Shown here: positions 1 through 5,834 of the stretch, one piece after another | How positions within the stretch are numbered: the stretch's first letter is position 1 | Layout: each line of letters begins with the position of its first letter | Assembly: GCA_964519015.1 (NCBI GenBank) | Contig: CAZFHZ010000070.1 | Coordinates: 1-17,836 of the forward strand | Direction of reading: 5' to 3' | Length of the DNA stretch: 17,836 nucleotides | DNA from: CAZFHZ01 sp964519015 | Lineage (GTDB): Bacteria > Blakebacterota > Blakebacteria > Blakebacterales > CAYUVJ01 | Position numbers and translations under genes: made by a program | Notes under the pieces: model-generated | What the model was told of the DNA's origin: nothing | The model's input: only the letters and a program-made list of their open reading frames with translations | The model's database searches: none

Positions 1-27
1 GGGCTGCTCCTGGGCCAGGAGCAGCCC
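1..27. repeat. Perfect 13-bp inverted repeat at the window edge
   Basis: Bases 1-13 (GGGCTGCTCCTGG) are the exact reverse complement of 15-27, around the single base at 14. The repeat lies within the signal-peptide codons for GLLLAQEQP. It begins at base 1, so it may extend beyond what is visible. It could be a by-product of Leu/Gln codon choice, an mRNA hairpin near the start codon, or a fold-back artefact if this is a contig end. Confidence 0.8.
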
Positions 28-93
28 CCCTGGCAGGGCGAGCAGGAGCAGCAGGCTGGCTCCGACCGGGATCGCGGTAGTGTGCCTCTTCAT
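1..93 (-). CDS. 5' end of an exported protein, truncated by the window edge
   Basis: Thirty-one codons are visible from an ATG at 93 to the window edge. They encode a textbook signal peptide: a basic start (MKRH), a leucine-rich hydrophobic core and a likely signal peptidase site after LLLA, followed by QEQP. A strong Shine-Dalgarno (AAGGAGG, about 106-112) sits about 12 nt upstream and overlaps the stop region of the protease/beta-barrel gene. With only about 18 nt between the two genes, co-transcription is likely. The first 27 bases form a perfect inverted repeat, so the extreme edge should be treated with care. The mature protein lies outside the window, so no function can be given. Confidence 0.75.
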   Translation of the reverse strand, partial: MKRHTTAIPVGASLLLLLALPGGLLLAQEQP

Positions 94-111
94 TGCTCCC
101 GCCGTCCTCCT

Positions 112-3100
112 TCAGAATTCCGGTCCGAGGGCGATATGCCAGCGCGGCTGGCCCCAGATCCGGTCCAGGCGGTTCTTCCAGGCGACATCGACCCTCAGGA
201 TGAAGATACCCAGATTCATCCGGGCGCCCACTCCGATCCCGCTCTTCAGGTCGTCGAATCCCACCACGCCCCCTCTCCGGGTGAAGGGGTGGAGGTCCCA
301 ATCGTCCCAGGCGGAGCCCACGTCGAGAAAGAGGGCGCCCCGGATGTTGGGGATGCTCAGCGGCACGGGCCAGCCCAGCGCCAGCAGATGGATGAAGGGG
401 AAACGGTATTCGATGTTCATCAGCGCGAAGCGGTTGCCGCCGAAGGCGAAGAAATCGTAGCCGCGCAGCGGCGCCTGGAAAGAGGCGAAGTAGAGGTTCT
501 CGATCTTATAGAGCTCACTCGAGGCGTACTGCGGCCCCCACCAGAAGCCGTTGCCGCCGATGTAGTAGTGCTGCGGGTTCCGTCCGATGCTGGAGCCGGC
601 GGCCAGGCGGAAGACCAGGGAACCGTCCCGCCCGACCCGCCGGTAGTCGCGCCAGTCCCCCTCCAGGCTGGTGAAAGTGAGGGTGTCGCGGAACCAGGCC
701 GGGCTACTGGTGAGCTGGAGCGACCAGCGCCGGCCGTTCACATAGCCGGTATAACCGGGCAGGGTGTTGTCCCCGACCAGGCGGGCGCTGTTGCTGTACA
801 CGGACGCATAGAGCCGCTCCGCGGGACCGATCTCGTAGATCCGGCGGAAGATACCGAGGTAGGAGCTGCTCACATCGAGTCGCAGGAAGCGGCTGAAAGG
901 ATAGGAGAGGAGGAAGGCCCCGCCCGCGTTCCGGTCCTGGTAGATCGCCCGGCTGTAGCGCGATGGCAGGTAGAAGTAGTTGTAATAGAAGAGGGTCCCG
1001 CCGACGTTCCAGCGCCGTCCCAGGTAGGTATAGGTGAACTGGTAGTTCGAGTTATCAAGGGTGGACCAGAGGCTGGTCATGACCTGGAGCTGGTGGTTGC
1101 CGAGCACGTCGCTGAGCGAGAGATAGGAGGAACCGGCCAGGCCCCAGAAACTGTAGTAGCTGGCGTTGGCGAAGACGAAGTCGGCCTTCAACTTGGGACG
1201 ATACGCCTCGGTGACGCTGGCCTGCACCCCGGCGCCCAGATCGCGGGTCAGCGGGACCTCCTCGCGCCGGTCCGCCTCCTCATCCCATTCCGAACCGCCG
1301 TAGACGGTGGGGATGGGCCGGAAACGGAGCCGGGAGAGATCGCCCAGGGTGCTCAGGGTGTCCCCCCGGATCGCGCTGACCCGCACCGAGGCCAGCAGGC
1401 GCTCCCGCTCCAGCTCGGTGACCAGGGGGGTCTGCGGGACGGCGGGGAGGGATCGGGTGAGCGGGTCCTTGAGCAGGTAGAGGTCGAAGCCCCCTTCGCT
1501 GAAGGCGCTGAAGACCACCACGTTCCCGGCCACCGACCAGTCGGCCGTCTCCACCCCGCTCACGATGTTGGTGATCGGCTGTTCCCGGCCGCTCGCCAGG
1601 TCCTTCCGGTAGAGGTTGCGCACCCCGCTCCGGAAGGAGGTGAAGATGATCTGCGTATCGTCGGGCCCCCAGGCGGGGGAGGACTCATCGAAGGGACCGG
1701 TCACCAGCGGCTCCGGGGTGCCGGTCCGGGGGAAGACCTGCAGCGTCCAGATGTTCCTGGGGCCGTAATGTACCGGCAGGTCGTCCTCGGCGGCCGGACC
1801 GGTGAGCGGCTCATCGGAGGCGAAGGCCAGCCGCGTGCCGTCGTGCGACCAGGCGGGATCGCGTTCGCTGGCGGGCGAGTCGGTCAGCCGGGTGGTCCGG
1901 CCGGTCTCCAGGTCGTAGAGGTAGAGGTCCGACCGACCGGCCACGATCCCGGCGAAGACCAGGTAGCGGCCGTCGGGAGACCAGGTGGGTTCGAACACCC
2001 CGTCCATCCCCGGGTCGATGGTCTGCGTCACCTTGCCCGAGGGGATGGCCACCAGATGGATCCGGTCGGAGCGCCCCCCCTTGACCGCCACCGCCACCCT
2101 CCTCCCCTCCGGATCCCAGCTCACCCCGCCGCGCAGGATGTGCATCTCCTCGAACTGTCCGGCTTGCTCCCCCTTCCCCAGCCGGGTGATCACCGAACCG
2201 TCGAGGGCCGAGATCACCCAGAGGTCCATGTAGTCGCGGCGGTTGGAGATGAAGGCCACCTTGTCCCCGGCCGGGCTGAGGGCGGGGAAGACGTTGTAGA
2301 CCGCACCGTCCTCGCGGTGGTCGGTCAGCGGGGTGGCGAACTCGCCGGGGAGCTTGCGGTCCTCGAGCTCCGGCCAGTAGCGGCGTTTCAGGAAGAGCTG
2401 CCAGTCCTCGGAGAGGTCCTTCACCGGCTTGCCCACGGTGGCGATCATGGCCCGGTCGAGGTTGCGTACCAGCCGGACGTTACCCAGGATCTCGGCCAGC
2501 CGCCCCTGACCGTAGGTCTCGGAGAGGAAGTAGAAGAAGGACTGTCCGCCCTTGTAGGCGAGCATCCCCCCCCAGATGCGATCCAGCGGGGGGAGGTAGC
2601 CGGTGATGACGGCATCGCGGATGAAGGCCTCGGTCTCCATGTCCCAGCCGAGCGACTCGTACTCGGCCAGCCCCTCCTCGAACCAGAGCGGCAGGGCGAC
2701 CGACTGCGCCTGGTTGATCAGGCTGGTGATGCCGGTCCCGTAGAGCATGGCCATGCTGACCGCGTGCACCAGTTCGTGCCGGATCACGTGGGCGAAGTCG
2801 TCGTAGTCCCCTTCGAAGGGGACGACCACCCGGTGCTTCAGGTACTCGGTGAAGCCGCCGATCCCCTCCTGGAGGATGCCCGGAGTGACGTTGGTCTGCT
2901 GGAAGTCGTTATGGGAGTTGTAGAGGATGACCGGTACGCGGATGGGTACCTGGTAGCGGAAGTCGCGGGTCAACCGGTCGTAGGCCTGCTCGCACACCAC
3001 CGCGGCGAAACGGGAGATCTCCTCGCCCCCCTGGTGGTAGTAGATCTCGAAATGCTCGGTCCGGAACATCTGCCACTGGAAGTCCTTGTACTGGACCTTG

Positions 3101-3207
3101 TTCTGACCGAACCAGGCATCCTGGGCCAGACCACTCCGCGACCCGCCCAGCACCAGGAGGAGGGAGACCGCTCCGGTGAGGAGGATATGGCGAGATCTGG
3201 GACCCAT
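112..3207 (-). CDS. Outer-membrane metalloprotease: peptidase-MA + WD40-like propeller + BamA-like beta-barrel
   Basis: A 1031-residue predicted exported protein in three parts. A signal peptide covers residues 1-29 (LGGSRSGLA, then QD). A gluzincin-type protease domain follows at about 35-285, with HELVH at 144-148 (His144, Glu145 and His148 for zinc and catalysis) and a downstream WFEEGLAEY at 175-183 supplying the likely third zinc ligand. About six WD40-like/PD40 repeats (SPAGDKVAF, WSPDGRYLVF, WSHDGTRLAF and similar) span roughly 300-620. The last 400 residues are rich in aromatic beta-strands, include LRGY at 914-917 and end in a terminal phenylalanine, as in BamA/surface-antigen barrels. 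The ATG at 3207 was chosen over upstream starts because AAGGAG (3213-3218) lies 5 nt before it and the signal peptide starts there. The inference is a surface or periplasmic protease domain anchored by its own barrel. Substrate is unknown. Confidence 0.88.
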   Translation of the reverse strand: MGPRSRHILLTGAVSLLLVLGGSRSGLAQDAWFGQNKVQYKDFQWQMFRTEHFEIYYHQGGEEISRFAAVVCEQAYDRLTRDFRYQVPIRVPVILYNSHNDFQQTNVTPGILQEGIGGFTEYLKHRVVVPFEGDYDDFAHVIRHELVHAVSMAMLYGTGITSLINQAQSVALPLWFEEGLAEYESLGWDMETEAFIRDAVITGYLPPLDRIWGGMLAYKGGQSFFYFLSETYGQGRLAEILGNVRLVRNLDRAMIATVGKPVKDLSEDWQLFLKRRYWPELEDRKLPGEFATPLTDHREDGAVYNVFPALSPAGDKVAFISNRRDYMDLWVISALDGSVITRLGKGEQAGQFEEMHILRGGVSWDPEGRRVAVAVKGGRSDRIHLVAIPSGKVTQTIDPGMDGVFEPTWSPDGRYLVFAGIVAGRSDLYLYDLETGRTTRLTDSPASERDPAWSHDGTRLAFASDEPLTGPAAEDDLPVHYGPRNIWTLQVFPRTGTPEPLVTGPFDESSPAWGPDDTQIIFTSFRSGVRNLYRKDLASGREQPITNIVSGVETADWSVAGNVVVFSAFSEGGFDLYLLKDPLTRSLPAVPQTPLVTELERERLLASVRVSAIRGDTLSTLGDLSRLRFRPIPTVYGGSEWDEEADRREEVPLTRDLGAGVQASVTEAYRPKLKADFVFANASYYSFWGLAGSSYLSLSDVLGNHQLQVMTSLWSTLDNSNYQFTYTYLGRRWNVGGTLFYYNYFYLPSRYSRAIYQDRNAGGAFLLSYPFSRFLRLDVSSSYLGIFRRIYEIGPAERLYASVYSNSARLVGDNTLPGYTGYVNGRRWSLQLTSSPAWFRDTLTFTSLEGDWRDYRRVGRDGSLVFRLAAGSSIGRNPQHYYIGGNGFWWGPQYASSELYKIENLYFASFQAPLRGYDFFAFGGNRFALMNIEYRFPFIHLLALGWPVPLSIPNIRGALFLDVGSAWDDWDLHPFTRRGGVVGFDDLKSGIGVGARMNLGIFILRVDVAWKNRLDRIWGQPRWHIALGPEF

Positions 3208-3216
3208 CACGACTCC

Positions 3217-3232
3217 TTCCCGCTTCCGGGAA
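3217..3232. promoter_or_regulatory. Short inverted repeat overlapping the leader of the protease gene
   Basis: TTCCCG (3217-3222) and CGGGAA (3227-3232) form a perfect 6-bp stem with a 4-nt loop. It lies immediately upstream of, and partly overlaps, the Shine-Dalgarno of the gene starting at 3207. A weak -10-like CATAGT (minus strand, 3232-3237) abuts it with no good -35. It could be an operator or a small mRNA hairpin, but a chance palindrome cannot be excluded. Confidence 0.3.
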
Positions 3233-3257
3233 CTATGACGCAGCACAGCGGCCGTCG

Positions 3258-3286
3258 TTGACAGGCCGCGGCGGGACATCGAACAT
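3258..3286 (+). promoter_or_regulatory. Sigma-70-like promoter for the small lipoprotein gene
   Basis: A perfect TTGACA (3258-3263) is followed after 17 nt by GAACAT (3281-3286), a mediocre -10 with three of six consensus bases. The spacing is optimal, and transcription would start near 3293 on the plus strand, at the hairpin that precedes the lipoprotein gene. It sits in the 124-bp divergent intergenic region. Confidence 0.4.
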
Positions 3287-3287
3287 G

Positions 3288-3319
3288 GGGGAGCGGACGG
3301 TGGTGGACCGTCCCTCCCC
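3288..3319 (+). promoter_or_regulatory. Strong leader hairpin just before the lipoprotein ribosome-binding site
   Basis: GGGGAG (3288-3293) pairs with CTCCCC (3314-3319), and GGACGGT (3295-3301) with ACCGTCC (3307-3313). The result is a 13-bp stem with one bulged C at 3294 and a 5-nt loop (GGTGG). It ends where the Shine-Dalgarno (AAGGTGG, 3322-3328) of the gene at 3332 begins. There is no T-run on either side, so it is not a standard intrinsic terminator. A role as a translation-controlling leader or a DNA operator is inference. Confidence 0.5.
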
Positions 3320-3331
3320 GGAAGGTGGACG

Positions 3332-3691
3332 ATGCGCCCAGGCCTCATGATCCCGCTCCTGCTGCTCCCACTGACCGGCTGCGCCCCTCACGGCCCTCCT
3401 CCGCCCGATCCCCGGCTGGTCGGTCTCTACTGCGACCTGGCCCTGGCCTCCCGTGACCGCGGCCCGGTCGCTCCCGACTCGGTACGGGCGGCGATTCTTT
3501 CCCGCTACGGCACCTCCGCTGACTCCTTCCTGGCCGCGCTGGAACCCTACCGGCGCGATCCCCGGGGATGGGTCACCTTCTTCACGGCCGTCACCGACAC
3601 CCTCGAGGCCCGCTCGCAGAGGGTCCTCCCTGCCATCCCCGGTCCCGCCCCGACCCGCACCCCTCCCCCCGGTCAGCCGGAGGGGGGCTGA
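3332..3691 (+). CDS. Small lipoprotein, DUF4296-like
   Basis: A 119-residue predicted lipoprotein. It has a short hydrophobic signal with lipobox LTGC (Cys17), a proline-rich linker, and a helical segment at about 28-95 (SVRAAILSRYGTSADSF, LEPYRRDP). That segment resembles DUF4296-type lipoproteins known mainly from Bacteroidetes, which share an I-x-x-x-YG...F...L..Y pattern. The last 25 residues are proline-rich and probably disordered. The ATG at 3332 is preceded by AAGGTGG and, further up, a promoter-like sequence. It is the only clear plus-strand protein gene here. Its last 19 bp overlap the 3' end of the convergent glycosidase-like gene. The family match is by eye and function is unknown. 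Confidence 0.7.
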   Translation: MRPGLMIPLLLLPLTGCAPHGPPPPDPRLVGLYCDLALASRDRGPVAPDSVRAAILSRYGTSADSFLAALEPYRRDPRGWVTFFTAVTDTLEARSQRVLPAIPGPAPTRTPPPGQPEGG

Positions 3692-4872
3692 GCATCGTAC
3701 CAGACCTCGTAGATCGCTCCCAGCTTCAGTATTCCCTTGTTCGCGCTGGTGGCGTCGATGAAGCCCTCCTGATAAGGGAAGTAGCGCCGGCCTCCGGTCA
3801 GACTGGTCGGGACGATCGTCCCGTTGGCATCGCCGTTGTCGGCGGTCGGCTCGATCTGGGTGTCCCGCTGCCAGTCGTTGAAGGAGTCGAGCAGCACCAC
3901 CGCCGGGGTGCCGACCGCCGTGTCGGCCGCGCCCCAGAATCCGTCGTAAGTACCGGTGTGGTTGGCGGCCCCGCTGGAGAGCTGGCGGGGAATGACCGGC
4001 TGGAGCGGTTTGTGCAACCGGTTGTTCCAGCCTGGCAGCACGCTCGGGAAAAGCGGCACGGGGGGTGATAGCCCGGCCGCAAAGAGGGCGTACTGCTGCC
4101 ACATCGCGCTCAGGTCGGTCATCAGCCCGGTCCCGGTCGGGTAACCGTCGTGCCCCCCGAAATTGCCCAGGTCGAGCCCGGTGATGGCGTCGAGGGCGGT
4201 TATGCGCTCCCCACTGGGCGGGGCGATCCCCGGCCAGGTCACCTCGTCCCCGATCAGGTAGAGGGACTCCCCGCCCGTGGAGTCGGCATAGGCCACCCGG
4301 AGCGCGTTGAGCGCGATCCGGACCTCACCGGCCAGCCGCCGGCTCTGGCGCAGGATGACGACCGGCCGCCCGTCCAGGTGCAGGTAGTTGGCCTGGTCGA
4401 AGAAGAGCTCTCTCAGGCGCAGCAGGTGGTGGAGGAAGAGGTCCCGGTTCTCCAGGGTGAGGTTGACCGGAGTGGTGTCGGGACCGCCCCCCAGCAGGGT
4501 CGGAGTCTCGTAGAGGATGCAGAAATCGATCTGCTCGAAGGAGCTGTCCCCGACCAGGTAGTCAGCCAAGGTGGTGTGCCCCCAGCTCTCCTCCCCCCGC
4601 CAGGGGATGGCGAAGAAGTCGATCCCGGCCGTCTGGGCCCAGATCACATGCTGGGCGATCACGGTCGGATTGCGGCTGGAGTACTCGCCGAGCAGGGGGC
4701 CCTGTTCCGGGACGAGATGGATCCGCAGGTACTGCCCCGCCCAGTTCCGGTTGCTGCCGTACCCTCCCCCGCCGTCGGGGGAGACCGGGCTGCAGGTGGT
4801 CAGGGCGGCCGCCGCCATCAGCGCCGCCGCGCCGACCATGGCCCAGGGGATATGCCTTCTCGATCCGGTCAC
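3673..4872 (-). CDS. Exported GH99/WbsX-like (TIM-barrel glycosidase-type) protein
   Basis: A 399-residue protein that begins with an N-terminal hydrophobic segment and a possible lipobox (LTTC, Cys27; Thr at -1 is unusual). It is therefore exported and perhaps lipid-anchored. The body resembles the GH71/GH99/WbsX glycoside-hydrolase-like superfamily. Matching elements are GIDFFAIPW after an alanine/glutamine-rich helix, a central LDGRPVVIL strand, and a late FNDWQRDTQIEP segment (331-342) corresponding to the N-E/D-W...IEP signature of WbsX-like proteins. Known members act on mannose-containing or other polysaccharides. The substrate here cannot be told, and the usual NEW glutamate is an aspartate. 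The start is GTG at 4872 with AAGGAG about 5 nt upstream. No other glycan genes are nearby. Confidence 0.72.
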   Translation of the reverse strand: MTGSRRHIPWAMVGAAALMAAAALTTCSPVSPDGGGGYGSNRNWAGQYLRIHLVPEQGPLLGEYSSRNPTVIAQHVIWAQTAGIDFFAIPWRGEESWGHTTLADYLVGDSSFEQIDFCILYETPTLLGGGPDTTPVNLTLENRDLFLHHLLRLRELFFDQANYLHLDGRPVVILRQSRRLAGEVRIALNALRVAYADSTGGESLYLIGDEVTWPGIAPPSGERITALDAITGLDLGNFGGHDGYPTGTGLMTDLSAMWQQYALFAAGLSPPVPLFPSVLPGWNNRLHKPLQPVIPRQLSSGAANHTGTYDGFWGAADTAVGTPAVVLLDSFNDWQRDTQIEPTADNGDANGTIVPTSLTGGRRYFPYQEGFIDATSANKGILKLGAIYEVWYDAQPPSG

Positions 4873-4924
4873 GCCGGCTCCTTCCCTCCGGACGGTCCGA
4901 GCCCTTCGGTCTCCTGACGTTCCC

Positions 4925-4933
4925 AGTATACCA
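4925..4933 (-). promoter_or_regulatory. Extended -10 promoter for the glycosidase-like gene
   Basis: On the minus strand the sequence reads TGG then TATACT (hexamer at 4925-4930). This is an extended -10 element with five of six consensus bases. No convincing -35 lies at the right distance, which is tolerable for extended -10 promoters. It would give a leader of roughly 45 nt before the GTG at 4872. Confidence 0.45.
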
Positions 4934-5017
4934 TATCCGGAGGGGGAGGGTTCCCTGCGACGAACATCGGACTTGACCGCACGGCAGCTCCCCCGCTTCT
5001 TAAACTGCTCGGGAATC

Positions 5018-5093
5018 GGGGCTGTAGCTCAGTTGGGAGAGCGCCTGAATGGCATTCAGGAGGTCGTCGGTTCGATCCCGATCAGCTCCACCA
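5018..5093 (+). tRNA. tRNA-Ala (anticodon GGC)
   Basis: A 76-nt cloverleaf. The acceptor stem 5018-5024 pairs with 5083-5089 and contains the G3:U70 wobble that marks alanine tRNAs. The D-arm is GCTC/GAGC (5027-5030, 5039-5042). The anticodon stem is CCTGA/TCAGG with loop ATGGCAT (5049-5055), anticodon GGC at 5051-5053. The T-arm is 5066-5082 with loop TTCGATC. Discriminator A (5090) and an encoded CCA (5091-5093) complete it. It reads Ala codons GCC and GCU. An intrinsic terminator follows within 12 nt, so it is probably transcribed alone. Confidence 0.97.
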
Positions 5094-5104
5094 GTAACGA
5101 TAAG

Positions 5105-5140
5105 GCCCGCAACGCGTCGCGCACCCGTTGCGGGCTTCTT
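5105..5140 (+). terminator. Intrinsic terminator of tRNA-Ala
   Basis: A perfect 10-bp stem, GCCCGCAACG (5105-5114) with CGTTGCGGGC (5126-5135), an 11-nt loop and a short T-rich tail TTCTT. It begins 12 nt after the tRNA CCA. Read from the minus strand the same stem could also help terminate the gene ending at 5198, though its tail there (CCTTAT) is weak. Confidence 0.85.
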
Positions 5141-5197
5141 CATCTTCCGGTCGATATCAAAACGGCTTCAGACAGATCCTCCCGCCTGCAGCCGGTC

Positions 5198-5728
5198 TCA
5201 TCCCTCGATCCTGAACTCGATCACGTGCCCCGCCTGCCAGACTCCGGCGAGGTTCAGGTAGTACCGGTCGATCAACCGGCCGTCCTCCGTCCATTCGAAG
5301 GTATGCCGGAAGACGAGTGTCTGTGGACCACCCGGCCGTGGGGATTGGGCCAGGACCGCTTTCCCTTCGATCGTTACGGTATTCCCTTCGAAACCCACGA
5401 ATCCCTGAGCGTAGTTCCCTCCGGTACCGATGAGGAAGTAGGCCACCTTCTGTTCGAGGTTGTCCCAATAGAAATACCCTTCCGCGGATACGTTGCGGTC
5501 TGGATTGACCCGGGAGAACCTGACGGCCTTACCGTCCAGGATGGCTTCATAGGTCAGGACGATCTTGGATGCCTGTGTTCCGTCGGGTGCCTCCATCATC
5601 CCGATCCAGGTCTTGTCCAGCAACGGTTCGAGGCCCCTCAGACGTTCATCCAGCTGCTGGCTGTGCGCCTCCGGTGGATAGAGGAGCAGGATCCAGGCCA
5701 CGGTCGTGATGGATCGCCAGTGTTTCAT
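5198..5728 (-). CDS. Small secreted beta-rich protein, calycin/DUF1579-like
   Basis: A 176-residue protein with a signal peptide (MKHWRS, hydrophobic core, likely cut after AHS at residue 23). The rest is an alternating beta-strand pattern with a conserved-looking core. TWIGMMEAPDG opens a strand, EAILDGKAVRFSR lies mid-way, and GYFYWDNLEQKVAYF precedes a run of further strands. This order recalls lipocalin-like DUF1579/nitrobindin-type barrels, but the match is only by pattern and no ligand can be named. GGAGG lies about 10-11 nt before the ATG. A hand count gives about 60% GC over 5221-5700, against roughly 70% in neighbouring genes. With the adjacent tRNA, this hints at a later arrival. 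It follows the BNR/T9SS gene on the same strand. Confidence 0.75.
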   Translation of the reverse strand: MKHWRSITTVAWILLLYPPEAHSQQLDERLRGLEPLLDKTWIGMMEAPDGTQASKIVLTYEAILDGKAVRFSRVNPDRNVSAEGYFYWDNLEQKVAYFLIGTGGNYAQGFVGFEGNTVTIEGKAVLAQSPRPGGPQTLVFRHTFEWTEDGRLIDRYYLNLAGVWQAGHVIEFRIEG

Positions 5729-5765
5729 CTTTTCGATCCCTCCTCCGCCCGTATCGCCACGCCGC

Positions 5766-5834
5766 TCAGGCCTCCAAAACCGCCAGGGCCCGTTGCGCGA
5801 TACCGGGGTCTTTGAGATAGGTATCCCGGCTCAT
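5766..5834 (-). CDS. Possible 22-residue microprotein overlapping the BNR gene stop (ATGA)
   Basis: An ATG at 5834 overlaps the TGA of the BNR/T9SS gene by the four bases ATGA. It opens a 22-codon frame that starts MSRDTYLKDP and ends ALAVLEA before TGA at 5766-5768. There is no Shine-Dalgarno of its own, so translation would depend on coupling. The composition looks protein-like and could form an amphipathic helix. It could be a real microprotein, the remnant C-terminus of a lost gene, or chance. The next gene begins 37 nt downstream. Confidence 0.25.
   Translation of the reverse strand: MSRDTYLKDPGIAQRALAVLEA

Noticed and set aside
82..3261. 1059-codon plus-strand open frame opposite the outer-membrane protease gene
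   Set aside because: It is antisense to a gene with clear domains, has low-complexity Val/Glu/Gly-rich translation and no motifs. Long antisense frames are expected from strong GC codon bias.
4973..5005. Promoter for tRNA-Ala: TTGACC at 4973-4978 with TTAAAC at 5000-5005
   Set aside because: The 21-nt spacer is too long for a standard sigma-70 promoter and no better -10 is visible at 16-18 nt. A promoter must exist, but I cannot place it.
5729..5760. Possible attachment-site repeat of the tRNA 3' end (TTCGATCCC)
   Set aside because: Only 9 bases match, and a similar string also occurs near 10008. No integrase gene is present.
4571..5815. 414-codon plus-strand open frame running through the tRNA
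   Set aside because: It crosses tRNA-Ala and its terminator and lies opposite two exported-protein genes.
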